A DNA stretch of 64,000 bases from Leptobrachium leishanense (GCA_009667805.1 CM019069.1:93841204-93905203), one strand, 5' to 3'. Shown: positions 20,797 through 32,775, counted from the stretch's first letter. A program made the numbers and translations. The notes: generated by a model from the sequence alone, not told the origin.

Positions 20797-21825
20797 GTGA
20801 AGCATGGAAGTCCAAATACCCCCTCCAGACACAAAACCCCAAGCCCACAGAGGGTATCACCATCTATCCTGGAACTACAACTGTTACTCCTCTTAGGGGA
20901 CCGGTGGCCGAGTGGTTGGGAACTTCACAGAAGGTTATTGTGTGCGGTACAGCGCTGTGGAAAAAGAGAAAGTGCAAACCAGCTGATATCCCTGGGAGAT
21001 GTTTATTGGATCTACGGTGACATGCGGGTCCGCTCCCGCTTGGTAGGTGAATGGGACAGTGAGTGTGCTCTGGCTAAAGCCATCATGCCCCTCCACATCC
21101 TGCCCTTTGATGATGATCTTCAAATAGCCCCCACCCCCGGACTCGCTAGACAACGGAGAGAGGCGAAACCCGTACCTGGAAGTTTCGACCCACACGTCTA
21201 CATCAATGTCATCGGAGTCGCAAGGGGGGTGCCTGATGAGTTCAAAGCTAGAGACCAGGTAAAGGCGGGATTCGAGTCATTAATCCCCATGATAACCATC
21301 AATAAAAATGTTGATTGGATTAATTACATCTATTACAATCAGCAGAGGTTTGTAAACTATACCCGAGATACCCTCCAGGGGTTGGCCGACCAGCTAGGCC
21401 CGACCTCTGCAATGACCTTCCAGAACCGCATGGCCCTGGATATGCTCCTGGCAGAGAGGGGTGGGGTCTGTAAGATGCTGAAAGGTGCAGGTGGCTCCTG
21501 TTGTACCTTTATCCCGGATAACACAGGCCCCACTGGTAAGGTCACTAAAGCCATTAAACAACTGGAAGACCTGTCTGAGGAACTGAAGAGAAACTCTGGA
21601 ATTACTGATCCATGGGATCAGTATTTTAGTTGGATGAGCGGCTGGCAGAAGATCCTCGCACAAATAGGGATAGTTATCCTGGTAGTAATGGTTCTGTTGG
21701 CGGTGATTGGATGTTGTGTTTTACCCTGCATTAAAAAAGTTGTAGAAAGAACTGTGGAGTCCACTACCCCTGTTATGCTTAGTCACTTATGTGGGGAAAC
21801 TGGGGAGGACATTAAGAAACTCTAA
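20797..21825 (+). pseudogene. env: Second ERV: env, end of surface and transmembrane subunit
   Basis: The 342-codon frame contains a furin-type RQRR site (21148-21159) between subunits, a following hydrophobic/Gly-rich stretch and a heptad-containing region. A disulphide motif of the form C-x9-CC (GGVCKMLKGAGGSCC) follows. A membrane anchor at about 21655-21735 (IGIVILVVMVLLAVIG) precedes a short basic and acidic tail ending in DIKKL. Known: class I retroviral transmembrane subunits carry C-x6-CC here. The longer spacing is noted below. The first ~55 codons are probably in a non-env frame. Upstream env is broken, so there is no intact envelope gene. Confidence 0.85.
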
Positions 21826-21839
21826 TACTAATCTACTAC

Positions 21840-22540
21840 AGGTTTGTGACCCATTGCAAGACGAGTTGTAGGCCCGACTCTTGACCCACCAGTCTCGACC
21901 AAGCCAAAGTCCAATTACAAAGGGGATTAGTGCTAATAGGGCCTATTTGTCTCAACCTCAGTGATGTTACATCCTCAGCCCCTGTTGTGCTCCCTGGGGG
22001 GTCTGGGCATGGTGGTGTGCCGCTGGCTGGTTGGTTGCCAGCACTTCCTGATGGCAGATTGGCATCTCGTCGCCCTGACGTGGAGTTTAATTCCAGCAGT
22101 GCTAAGTTTATTCCTGCATTGATATCCTGTTACTGACCCATTTCTGTATGCGATTCCTGCTCCTGTTAATTGACCCGGCTTGTACTTTAACCACTCTATC
22201 TGCATGTTTGTATATTGCTGTCTGTGATTGTTGGCAATTTAACCCTTTGCTTGCCGCTGGATTTATTGCTCGCTGTCTTGGTTCTGTCCCATCTCATCTT
22301 GGGGTATCGCTTGTGACCTTTTGAGGTACCGTTACCCAATGTACAGCTCATGTTAATGTTCATGTGAAAACCGCGATTAAGAAAGATTGTTTATTTCTGC
22401 CGTTTGTGATTTCCAATCGCATCTCTGAATATACTCTTGAGAACAACCTTATATACAAGTCAGTACCTTCTGGTATTAGCCAGGTATCTACTATCTGCAA
22501 TTACAAACCAGTCCATACTGTTTCTGCATTTCTATTAAAC
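21840..22540. other. Unclassified repeat-like sequence after env
   Basis: The stretch 21975-22340 resembles, in style and some words (GGGGGGTCTGGGCA, CTGACC), the unclassified repeats at 25619 and 62240, but no ends or duplications could be fixed. No gene is seen. A 3' LTR for the ERV could lie here but was not recognised. Confidence 0.35.
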
Positions 22541-22733
22541 ATCTGATAAAAATCTGATATTAATAACTGCTTTTTACAGGGAAAGTCATTTTGCTTAACT
22601 CGCTGTTCCAACAGATGGATAAACCGCAAGATCCTCTTTTTTGGTACAAGGAGAAATGGGTGCTGGACATCCTGAAACAAGCTAAATTCGAACATCGTGA
22701 CAACGACGCAAAAATAACTTGACATTTGGAAAC
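22541..22733 (+). repeat. Second copy of the 188-bp ERV segment
   Basis: It matches 14625-14812 closely, including the MDKPQ frame. It then passes without a clear boundary into integrase sequence at about 22735. Confidence 0.75.
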
Positions 22734-22734
22734 A

Positions 22735-23662
22735 CTACCGCCAACTAATGGTCCAAATTGGTTTTACACACTTGCCCACTGCAAAAGGTAACCTGAAATA
22801 GTTTCTGGTAATAGTTGACAAGTTTTCTAGATGGCCTGAAGCCTTCCCTACTGCAAGAGAAAATGCCAGAACTGTTGCCAAAATTCTTTGTAAAGAATTA
22901 ATACCCAGATATGGCTGCCCTATATCTATTGATTCAGATAATGGTCCTGCCTTTACCTCCAAGGTCACACAGGAATTGGTAAAATTAATGGCCAGTCAAT
23001 GGAAGTTTCCCTGCCAATACCATGCGGAAAGTTCTGGAATTGTCGAACGGCAAAATAGAAATCTAAAAGACAATCTTATAAAAGCTACTGGGGATTACCT
23101 TCCAGCCATTCTTGCAGAAATAAGAATGACCCCCCCATTCAGTCACTGGTCTCTCCCCTTTTGAAGTTCTCATGGGAAGACCCTTTCCTTCCCATGGATT
23201 CCTAAGCAAGGTCCCCATGTAATGTTACCAGGTGATCTGGATGATTTTAGAGAAGCATATGTTACTCAGTTGCTTAAAACATTGCATGATTTCCATAGAA
23301 CAGTCTCCTGCTCTTTTCCACCTCTCTCCACAGATCCTACTCACCGTTTCGTTCCAGGAGAGCGAGTGCTCGTGAAGGCCCTGCATCGTCAGAAAACCAT
23401 TGAACAAAGACCACCATATGGAGAACCGACTACCATTCTTGCTGTGACCAGAACAGCCGTGCTGACCGATGAATCACCTTCCTGGATCCATACATCAAGA
23501 ATAAAGAAAGCACCATTCATCCCTGATGACTTCATTCCTGATCCACCTGTGACCTCAACCCCAGACGCCAGAATCCAGAACCCCTGGTTCCTGCTTCTAG
23601 ATGACCTCCTCCTGTGGCGTATCCCGCTGATAAATCTGGAATGTGGGCCTCAGCATTTGTAA
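22735..23662 (+). pseudogene. pol: Third ERV: integrase core and C-terminus
   Basis: Piecewise frames give the integrase catalytic core: VIVDKFSRWPEAFPTARENA, then SIDSDNGPAFTS with the second catalytic Asp, then YHAESSGIVERQNR with the catalytic Glu. The spacing fits D,D-35-E. The C-terminal domain follows in frame 23222-23662 (FVPGERVLVKALHR, SWIHTSRIKKAP). Frameshifts and stops lie at about 22800 and 23160. The C-terminal part differs from that at 19535, so this is another ERV lineage. No env follows. Confidence 0.85.
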
Positions 23663-24084
23663 GCCCCTGCTAAACTGTTGGCTGGTTTCCCAGCTGAAGA
23701 ATCGTTTCCCCCCCAATTTATTTTTCATGCCTATTAACTTTCCTATTTGACCCGAAGAATAGTATCTTTTTCTTCCTCATTTACATGAACGGTTTATTTT
23801 TTGATGAACTTTTCCTTTTTCACAAAATAATACATACTGTATGAACTCTGATTTTACACTTGCAGTGTCTATTGCTAGAACTACTACAAGATGTTTTGCT
23901 CTTTTTCCAAGAACTGTTTTATTTTCGTTGGTTAACTTTTAATCATCGTGATCTACTTCATCATACTTACTGGTAGTTCATGTTACTATCATCAATGTTT
24001 TTGGGAAGATATTGTAGGTCCCCACAATATCTCCTTTGCTCGTTCCCCAGTTCTTAATATGCATTTGAAAAGAGACCTAATAAC
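23663..24084. other. No gene seen
   Basis: The sequence is A/T-rich, lies downstream of integrase where env would be expected, and has only short frames with no recognisable motif. Confidence 0.5.
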
Positions 24085-25088
24085 TAGACATGTGCACAGC
24101 ACAAAATTTCGTTTTGAACTAATGCATTAGTACTAAAATGCAATTTATTTAGTTGCTAAAGAAATTCGTTTTCAGTTCTTTAGTATGAAAACTAATTTCA
24201 TTCATCCGAAAACCAGTGGATACAATTACAATTGTACTGGCTCCTCAGAGGGCTGAGATCGCTGCTTGTTACAGTATCTCTCACTCTCAGCACAATGTGG
24301 GCCATATTATATAGCTGGTGCTAACTTAACCAGAGCTGTTGTAAACTTCCGAGAGCTATTATAGCCTATGGAGGTTTTCAGTTACAACAGCTCTGGTTAA
24401 GTTAGCTCCAACATTGTAATACTGCCCAGTGTCAGGCAAAGCTGTTACAGTAACTGACTGCTGCTCATCACAGCGCTCAGAGTTTCAGTAAAACTAGTAA
24501 ATAATATTTTTATATATAAAGACGTTAGAACAATATTATTTCCTTGTTTTACTGAAACTCTGAGCGCTGTGATGAGCAGCAGTCAGTTACTGTAACAGCT
24601 GAGCCTGATACATTGTTCTGAGAGATAATGTAACAAGCAGCCGATCTCAGCGCTCACAGCCACTGGATTTAAAGGGCTAAAAAAAAGCTCCTCTCTGTAT
24701 AATGTTTAGAACATCCTCCTGCATTAATTAATACCCCTCTCTGTATAATGTATACAACATCCACCTGCATTAATTAATACCCCCTCTGTATAATATATAG
24801 AACATCCTCCTGAATTAATGTCCCTCTCTGTATAGAACATCCTCCTGCATTGGCATGTGGAGGGTGCAGAACTTCGGATGTTGCGATGTTGCGTTCTTCA
24901 TTGCTGGTCTCCTTCACTCATCAATATAATATCACCAATACGACTGAAACTAAAATTTAATGCATTTTATTTTAGTTTCTTTCGTTTTTTGTACTGAGCA
25001 GTTTCGTTTCTCTTGAGTCATACTAAAACTAAATTATCCCAAAATTCGGACTAAATCGTTTTAGTACTAAAACGAATGCACATGTCTA
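24085..25088. mobile_element. hAT-type fold-back MITE (about 1 kb)
   Basis: It has terminal inverted repeats TAGACATGTGCA and TGCACATGTCTA. Large internal inverted repeats cover, for example, CTGAGCGCTGTGATGAGCAG near 24570 and its complement near 24465, so nearly the whole element can fold on itself. No transposase. The same family is at 41393-43568, where an 8-bp duplication is clear. Here the flanking octamers do not match, which suggests later change. Confidence 0.8.
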
Positions 25089-25316
25089 CTGTCAATGCAC
25101 TAAAGACTTCACCTCCTGGCAGAAACCCAAAGTTGAAGTAACCCCAAAACCTGGATGACTATTAAAAGGAGGAGGTCTGAAAGTGGAAGTTTGCGTTCTG
25201 ATGAACCCCAATATGGCTTCAAGGACACCGAGATTGGCAAGGAACCCCCACGCCATATTCCCCTAACCTACTTTCAATGTGGCATATAAGGGCTCACCTC
25301 TCAATTACAGGAGCCC
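25089..25316. other. Degenerate gag end
   Basis: Around 25275-25315 the reading CGI-x-GLTSQLQEP resembles a damaged CCHC zinc knuckle just upstream of the protease frame. Nothing else is recognised. Confidence 0.35.
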
Positions 25317-25618
25317 ATGGACTATGGTTATGCTGCTACAGACAGGAACTTTTGTGGACAGGGGTGTTTTGTGGGGGTCACAAAAGAGAATCATATGTTT
25401 TGTGTACATGTACAGGTAAATGGGAAAGCTGTAGAGGCCATTGTTGATTCTGGGAGCAATATCACTTTAGTCGCTGGAAATATACTCAAATCTGATAAGT
25501 TGGTACCTAGGAAAAGGGCAGGAGTACATTGTGTCCATGGTTCTGTGAAAGAATATGATAAGACCCTACTCGAAATCGGCCATCAAGGTCAGTCCACATT
25601 GACTGAAGCTGCAGTAGT
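25317..25618 (+). pseudogene. Retropepsin-like protease, N-terminal half
   Basis: The frame shows FCVHVQVNGKAVEAIVDSG and SNITLV, the D-S-G active-site loop and flap start of a retrotransposon or retroviral aspartic protease. It reads on to an LTEAAVV block and is then interrupted by repeat DNA from about 25619. The second half of the domain returns at about 26526 (PELPYPLVVGRDYPGF). The element could be an ERV or a Ty3/gypsy retrotransposon. The evidence does not decide. Confidence 0.75.
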
Positions 25619-26525
25619 CTGTCATGCCCCGCTCCGCGGCCCGCTCCGGACCGCCATGCTGGGAGAGTTACCATACTCACCCGAGGTCCCTCGTGGTGCG
25701 TTGCTCCAAGTTTCCGGTCCGCAGGATGGAGAGAGGAACCCAGGAGACACCCCACGCCGCTGGCCAGATCCGAATGCTGAAAGCGCGCATGCGCGAGTAC
25801 AGACTTTCCTAAGTAATGTAAAATCTGGTACTCTGGCGTCCTCGGCTGGCCGATTAAGGGTACTGCTTGACATCTGTTCTGGAGATCCTCGTATTCCTCC
25901 CATTGACCTACCAAAGGCTCAAGTACCTCAACTCCACCTACGATACCCAGGTGAAAGGTATTCCCATGATCCTTTGAACCCTATTTAAATCCGCTGCCCT
26001 TCTCAACACATTAACCAGGTTCTACTGTTGCCTTCCACTTCAGTTTTCCTAGTGTTCCTCGTATTCCTGACTACGCTGCCTTCTTCTGCCCACCGACCTG
26101 GACTGCTATATCGACAACGCTGCCTTCTTCTGCCCACCGACCTGGACTGCCATATCGACTACGCTGCCTTCTTCTACCCATCGACCCGGATTGCCATATC
26201 GACTACGCCGCCTTCTTCTGCCCATCGACCCGGATTTCCATATCGACTACGCTGCCTTCTTCTGCCCATCGACCCGGATTGCTGTATCGACCACGCTACC
26301 ACCTTCGTTACTATTTGTTATTATTCTGGAACTTTTGTTACTTGATTTACAGTTCTTTCCTACGTGCCACGAATCCCCACTTCTCAAGAAGACCATTCCA
26401 GCTGTATCATTGTTCTGGACTTAAGTTACTTTCCTTGTTTCACTAAAGATTGTTTATTTCTACGTGGTTTCCTGAATTCCTTACTCCTTCGGCTTGCCAT
26501 CGGGTTCCATACTCATACTACACAG
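25619..26525. mobile_element. Unclassified insertion splitting the protease, with 44-bp tandem repeats
   Basis: The protease frame breaks at about 25619 and resumes at about 26526, so this ~0.9-kb segment is an insertion. It starts TGTCATGCCCCGC, which looks LTR-like, and at 26075-26300 holds about five units of a 44-bp tandem repeat (TTCTTCTGCCCATCGACC and variants). Ends and target duplication were not resolved. Confidence 0.55.
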
Positions 26526-26786
26526 GGGTCTCAAACCCTGCATTACATAGTCCCAGAGTTACCCTACCCCCTGGTGGTGGGTCGTGATTACCCTGGTTTC
26601 AGAACACTAGTAGATGCTCAGGTGACTCCCAAATCACCGGAACCGGCAAGTGACTGTCCCTATACTGTTGTTGCAGTTACTTACCCTGACTGCTTTGTTA
26701 AAAAACAGAAAAATACTTTAAGTCAAGGCAAGAAAGGAGGGCTGATAAGTACAGGGGTACAAAAAGCTTGCATGAATACTGGTTAA
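26526..26786 (+). pseudogene. Retropepsin-like protease, C-terminal half
   Basis: The reading TLHYIVPELPYPLVVGRDYPGF carries the GRD block that closes the retropepsin fold, and after it a basic tail (KKQKNTLSQGKKGG). It completes the domain begun at 25317 in the same direction. The RT that should follow is not recognised downstream. Confidence 0.7.
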
Positions 26787-27734
26787 TGGTGTTGAAAACA
26801 GTTATCAAAAAAGTAATAGCAGGATAAAAATAAAATTACATACAGTATGGACACAGCAAATTACTAAAGTGAGTTACTTAGCTCAAGAACGGGAGATAGT
26901 GCTCCATAACAGGAGTTGAAGAGCTTCAAGCAGGAATTGGAGACTGTTCTCGAGTCTGGAGATGTTTTTATAAAGATTTCAGTTTAAGGTCTGCATGCAA
27001 TTTCGAACTCTATCTCCTACTGGATATAGTCAGGAGGAAGCATCTTTATAAAGATAAAAAGGTTGTATGAACACCATTTCAGGATACTAAAAGTATCAAT
27101 CTTTGAGCACGATGCATGACCATACCATGATCAAGGGAAAATTGCATAGACTTCCACTCTGGGAACGAATCTAGGATCATGCAATTGTTTTGAGCAGTCA
27201 GACTTTCATGTAATTATAGATATTAATTTGTTTTATTATATCTCCTTGTATTGGGGAAAGGAACATTAGACGGTTTAGCCAGCGTATGTGATCTAAAAAG
27301 AGGGATGGCGCATCATGGAGTAGTCATGCAATAATGGCTTTCACATAACCCTCCAGTTGAGCAGGAGAGATTGATTGGAGAACACCCCGGATTTACAGAT
27401 CATGAGCAATCTTCAAGAGCGTTTATTCTGGTAAGGCACTGTTCCAAATGTGTGAATTTGTTTGTCAGGACTCTGCGTGCATTGGCAAATTTGCCGAAGT
27501 TGCGAATATCTTTACTTTAGTGTCAAATACCTTCCACAACGACCTGCAGTTGATCAGCCATCATGTCTGACAATGTGACTGGGGTCTTATTGTGGGGTGC
27601 AGAGGAAAAATCCACCTGAGTTGTTGCGCTCTGCTTAACACCATCTTGATTCTTGATTCCCTGTGTCCACTAAACTTTTGACTTATTGGTGCTCCGGCAA
27701 GATAATCATGTTAGTCCCCAGCTCTTTTGATTCT
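26787..27734. other. No gene seen
   Basis: The stretch is A/T-rich with no long frames, clear repeats or duplicated ends. It may be decayed retroelement sequence. Confidence 0.5.
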
Positions 27735-28066
27735 GCTGTGGGCCATGGATCTAGGTGAATTTCAAATCGATCCGAAATTACAAATCGCGGTAGACACACA
27801 AACAAAATTGATTCAAAATGGATCCGAAACTAAAAGAAAATGGAATGAAAATGATACAAAATGCTGGAAAAAAAACTGAACGACATTATTAAAAAAAGAA
27901 TAAAAAGGGATCAAAATGATCTGAAACAAAAATACTGGAACCAAATGATCTGAAACGGAAAACCCCCCCAAAAAAACTGAACCAAATGATCCTAAAATAA
28001 TTTTAATGCAGCATATATCCACACACTGCTGGCACCTCTCTGCAGTATAATTAATGCAGCATATGA
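27735..28066. repeat. Half of a GATCCGAAA-rich hAT fold-back (continues at 40233)
   Basis: Repeated GATCCGAAA/AATGATC words lead into the unit ATTAATGCAGCATATGAATCC. This is the family seen complete at 47608-48826. The 12-kb hAT was inserted into this unit, and the sequence resumes at 40225. Confidence 0.7.
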
Positions 28067-28282
28067 ATCCAGTCAGGGGCGGACTGGGCCGGGGGCAGTT
28101 GGGCGAATGCCCCCTGGGCCGGTCCTCAGCCCATTAAAATGGCCATTGCGGCAGCTGCTCTGTCTCTTTATAATGAGACCGGCCGGCTTCTACACACCGC
28201 GGCCAGCCAGTCTTATTACCAGGAGCTGCAGACCTCCTTAGCCAGTCATAGAACATTGCTCCCAGGGCAGAGATTCCACATT

Positions 28283-28620
28283 AAGCAGCTTTGTGGACAA
28301 TCTGGGGTCTTGCCTCTGTGGCTCAAATGGTAGCACCGCCTGCTTAGCAAGGAGTTCGATTCTCAGCTGGTTATGTATGCTATTTTTTTTGTCTTTTTTA
28401 AAACAACTACTTCTGCAGAATTATTATCATGCTGCTATTATTAATAATAGAACAATAATAGCAGCAGCATTATAACAATAATAATTTTGTGCTTGCAGAG
28501 GTAGAAAAAAATACATGAATAACCAACTGAAAATAAAACTCAGGACCTCCCTGCTTATTAAACAGGTGCTGCTACCATTTGAGCCACAGTATCAAGATAA
28601 AAAGCTTCCACAAAGCTGCC
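28283..28620. repeat. Fold-back with two inverted tRNA-Ala-like sequences
   Basis: Arms at about 28283-28380 and 28500-28620 are inverted copies around an A/T-rich centre. Each arm contains GTGGCTCAAATGGTAGCA, matching an RNA polymerase III A box. The left one continues CTTAGCAAG and GAGTTCGATTCTC, matching the anticodon region of tRNA-Ala(AGC) and a B box. It has a deletion in the anticodon stem and variable region, so it is a tRNA-derived SINE or relic, not a functional tRNA. Confidence 0.6.
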
Positions 28621-28804
28621 TAAAGAGGGATCCCTGCCCCCTGGAGCAAAGTGCTGTGGTTGGCTAAGGTGCCCTCTATTTCCCTCATAACGCTCTGGTT
28701 CCTTCCTCTGCAGCCACGGCCGGACTGGGAATAAAAAGCAGCCCTGGAATTTTTTTTTTATACCAGCCCCATATTGTGAGAAGTGCAAACGAAAAGGATA
28801 ATAA

Positions 28805-29650
28805 CAGGGTAATTCAAAGAGATTCGAAAAGTCACCGCACGTTCAGTGACTTTTCGTTCAATTCGGTTAGTTTTGCCGATCCCATTTCGGTGACCCTGCG
28901 GTGTATTCAGCAAGCACCACAGCGTCCCTGAATTGCAGGGAAAGGCTGCCGCAAACCTGACGAAAACCGCAAAACCCGGCGAATGCACGCCGAAAACGCG
29001 CAAAAACATCTGGATTAACCCACCGAAAAACCCAAGCAGGAGCCGATCACACGCAGCGTAGCCGCCGGAAAAAGCTGACACCGCAGACGAAGGCAGTGAA
29101 TATATTAGAAAAACAGTTTGCTTGAATGATTGAAAAGTGAAACGCTGTTTGCAAAAAAACTAAGTGAAAAGTTCTAAAATTTACATTTAAAATCCAATGA
29201 ATGATAATAAGAAGGACTGTTACAGAAAAAATAAGTAAACTTAAAATAAAAAAAAAAACACTTTAAGAAAAATGCTTAAAAAATACCAAAAAAAATCTAT
29301 AAATAAAGAGACTCTTTACTGCTGAATTTTATAATGAACGGTTTATTAGATATTGAATTAAAAACGGGAATATTTTTAACATTGAAGCCTATGGGATTCG
29401 CCTGAATAAATCCGCTGCATGAAACCACCGAATGGCAGGGCATGTCAGGAACCTGTCACTGCTGGTTTTTGTTCTCTGAATAGAGGAAGCATTGCTTCTC
29501 TATGGGGATTTCACTGCCCTCGAACAGGCACCGTATGTGCAGGCAATTCACCAGGATTTGGCGAATTGCCTGCTCTCTGGATAGCCGAACGCTGATTTTC
29601 AGCGCTCGGTTACCTTTCTCAAGCAATTCGGAGCTCTTTGAATAACCCTG
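28805..29650. mobile_element. PIF/Harbinger-type MITE, 846 bp
   Basis: The ends CAGGGTAATTCAAAGAG and CTCTTTGAATAACCCTG are near-perfect inverted repeats. The flanks are TAA on both sides (28802-28804, 29651-29653), the 3-bp duplication of PIF/Harbinger elements. No coding capacity. Confidence 0.82.
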
Positions 29651-29758
29651 TAACAGTAAGATATGAAATCACAATCTATCACAGCAGCCCATTGGCTCAT
29701 GTATTTGGTTGGGAACAACAGCGTTGTGTTCCCGTTAGACTCTCAGAGATTGGTTGAG

Positions 29759-29780
29759 AATATAAATATATATAAATTAC

Positions 29781-29815
<35 letters not shown>

Positions 29816-29985
29816 AAGTAGTACGTAGTGATACCTTTTTAGAAATTGGACTAACGCTACAATTAACAGATAAGAGAGGAATCCTCTCGAAAGCTTGTCT
29901 TTTAAATGTTACATTAGTCCAGTAAAAAAGGTATCACTACACACTGCTATACTCTTAATTTTGGCATCTGGACTAACAAGTCTTA
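29759..29985. repeat. AT microsatellite and small fold-back
   Basis: An (AT)n run at about 29784-29813 is followed by a fold-back whose arms, GTAGTGATACCTTTTT and AAAAAGGTATCACTAC, lie about 100 bp apart at about 29825 and 29930. Confidence 0.75.
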
Positions 29986-30389
29986 TCAAAATCTAGAGAT
30001 CTCCAAATAATTGTTATAAAAAGAAACATTACATTAAAAAAAAAAAATTATGGTCATTTCAGCTCCCACTGAGCTCCATACATGTATACCCAGACAAAAT
30101 CAGCCCCCCCAGATACATGTATACCTAGACAAAAATCAGACCCCAGATACAGGGCCATCTTTAATTTTGACTGGGCCCTGGGGAAACCTTTTCTTGGGCC
30201 CCTATGCACATTTTCTCTCCACCCCAAAAACTGCGCTTTGTTTTCATTTACATGGTTACTTTTGGCATCATTTGGAAGCTGTGATCACAGCCCACTGCAG
30301 ACGTATTATTTTTGTATTTCATTTTTTTTTTTAATATTACTCACACATGCACATGGAGACCCTGCCCCACTCTCACACCATGCATGCTG

Positions 30390-30785
30390 CACACACACAG
30401 GTTGCAAACACTCAAACTGCAAACATACACACAGGTTGCAAACACACACCCAAACAGGTTGCAGACACACACACAGGTTGCAAACACACTCACCAAACTG
30501 CATACACACACACACACAGGTTGCAAACACACTCACCAAACTGCATACACACACACACACAGGTTGCAAACACACTCACCAAACTGCATACACACACAGG
30601 TTGCAAACACACTCACCAAACTGCATACACACACAGGTTGCAAACACACTCACCAAACTGCATACACACAGGTTGCAAACACACTCACACACACAGGTTG
30701 CAAACACACACACGCTGCACACACACACGCTGCACACACTCACACGCTACACACACTCACACGCTACACACACACTCACACATGG
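30390..30785. repeat. CA-rich minisatellite
   Basis: Units of about 36-44 bp built from ACACAGGTTGCAAACACAC and TCACCAAACTGCATACAC repeat about seven times, then decay to shorter ACACGCTGCACAC units. The long open frames on both strands here are by-products of the repeat and are not genes. Confidence 0.9.
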
Positions 30786-31776
30786 AAAAAAATTTCCTCT
30801 GTGTAATTAGAGGGGAGGGGGGCAGCTGTGTATTAAGTGGAGGCTAAAGGGTTTCCCTTTCCCCACTGAGATTGTAAGGGGGTATAAAAGTATTCAGCAC
30901 CCCAAATAGATGTATGGGGGATGCTATGCCTTGGGGGCTTCGCGTGGGCGGGGCATAACTGTGCAGGGCAGTTTTTTTTCTCTCTCCCTCTCCTCAAGTG
31001 TAAACTGTCCCTGCCTGCAAAATCTACCAGACCCAGCCGCAGAAAATTGAAAGAGGTGCCCGAGGGCAGCCTCCAGGAGCACATACATACATGGGTGAGT
31101 GCTGTGGCATCCTCTCTCCTGGCGCTGGGTCTGTCTGTGACAGGTTGAAGGAGAGCTCAATGCTGGGCCCAGGCTCACTGCATGAGCTCTCGGGCTCCAG
31201 GCCCCCTGTGAGTCACTGACACTTGGGGGCGGAGCCACAGTCAGCTTCCTGCTCGCTGCCCCAGTGAAGTGGCTGCACATGTTGTGTCCTGCTGTGAGGG
31301 AGAATCGGCTCCAGATGGGTGCTGGCGGCCGGCGGCCAGGCCCAGGCAGGCCACAGTTCCTCCTCTCCCTCCTGCTGCAGCATTTAAAAAAACAAATAAC
31401 AAAAAAAAAAATGCCCACTGCTATAAATCAGACCAGGTGGCCCAATTATGAAGCAGCCTGCCGGGATTTCTCCCGGTATCCCGGTAGGCCAGTCCGGCCC
31501 TGTCTGCAGCAGGGAGGACGTGACCTTTTAAATCGTCACTTCCTCTCAGTTCCACAGAAGGGAAGGAGAGCACTGGCCACAGGTAAGGGAGGAGAAGACT
31601 ATGAAGGGGAAAAAAAGTAAGAGGGAGATAAGCTGAGACAAGGGGGAGCTGAGACAAGGGGGAGCTGAGACAAGGGGGGAGAGAAGCTGAAAATGGGGGG
31701 GAGAAAGAATCTTAAAAAAGGTGGGAAAGAAAAGATCTGAAAAAGGAGAGAGAAAAGTGGGTAAGACAAGAAGAAT

Positions 31777-32775
31777 ATGGAATGGAATGCACTTGCTTGG
31801 ATTGACTCCTATTTATCCAACAGGTCCTTCTGTGTGTCCTTTGCTGGTAACTCCTCCTCTTCATTGCCTCTATCTGTTGGTGTACCTCAAGGCTCTGTCC
31901 TTGGTCCTCTGCTCTTTTCCATCTACACCTCCTCCCTGGGCAAAATCATCAACAGCTTTGGCTTTAATTACCACCTCTACGCTGATGACACTCAGATCTA
32001 CCTCTCTACCCCTGATCTCTCTCCCCCTGTCCTTTCCAAAGTCAGTGACTGTTTATCTGGCATCTCCTCCTGGATGGCCTCCCACCACCTAAAGATCAAC
32101 ATGTCAAAGACTGAGCTCCTACTTATTCCTCCTCTAATGCCGCCCCACCTCCTGACTTCTCGATCACGGTGGAGGGTATCACCATCTCCCCATCAAACCA
32201 AGTTCGCTGTCTTGGAGTTACACTTGACTCTGCTCTTTCCTTCATCCCCCACATCAAGTCTCTTTCCTCCTCCTGCCGATACCAACTGCGTAATATTTAC
32301 AGAATTCGGCCATTTCTGTCCTCACTAATCACCAAATACACCCCAGCCCGCTCCCTAAGGTCAAACAGTGACCTGCGCCTAGCTTCTCCCCGCATCACCT
32401 CTTCCCATGATAGACTGCAGGATTTCTCACGCGCAGCCCCCACTCTCTGGAACGCTCTCCCTCGTACTGTCAGACTTTCCCCTAACTTCTCTTCCTTCAA
32501 ACGCTCCCTGAAAACATTCCTATTTAGGGAAGCCTACCACCCAACTCACTGACGCAACCATCAATCACTCTCACCTTACAGTCCTCTCCTCCTGTTTCCA
32601 ACCCCAACCCTCCCAGATTGTGAGTTCCTACGGGAATAGGGCCCTCATCTCCTCCTGTACTGTTTGTCAAATGTTGTTCAATGTATTGTAACCCTGTCTA
32701 TACTGTGCTTATTGTACAGCGCTGCGGAATATGCTGGCGCTTTATAAATAAATAATAATAATAATAATAATAATA
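31777..32775 (+). mobile_element. L2-type LINE, 3' half
   Basis: The frame reads [19 protein letters not shown] and [10 protein letters not shown] (catalytic YADD codons start at 31978), then an [11 protein letters not shown] block, and later in a shifted frame WNALPRTVRLSPNFSSFKRSLKTFLF, the C-terminal end of L2/CR1-type RT. The 3' end is the L2-type tail, with the GCGCTTTATAAATAA motif followed by an ATA/ATT trinucleotide run. A possible ATGGAATG duplication flanks it. It is 5'-truncated, with a frameshift near 32160. Confidence 0.85.

Larger units (their letters stand above)
28715..31502. mobile_element. Second hAT-type element, 2788 bp, nested
   Basis: The ends CACGGCCGGACTGG and CCAGTCCGGCCCTG are bounded by a perfect 8-bp duplication TCTGCAGC (28707-28714 and 31503-31510). 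No transposase is seen. A CAGGGCCATC sequence at about 30141 may be a further internal end. It carries the Harbinger MITE, an AT microsatellite and a minisatellite. Confidence 0.85.

Noticed and set aside
25619..26525. Solo LTR starting TGTCATGCC
   Set aside because: No matching CA end or 4-6-bp duplication could be found. Left as unclassified.
28313..28370. Functional tRNA-Ala gene
   Set aside because: The anticodon stem and variable region are deleted and no acceptor stem pairs.
30050..30850. Long open frames of 160-240 residues on the plus strand and 60-90 on the minus strand
   Set aside because: They lie on a CA-rich minisatellite and read in three phases. The open frame follows from the repeat.
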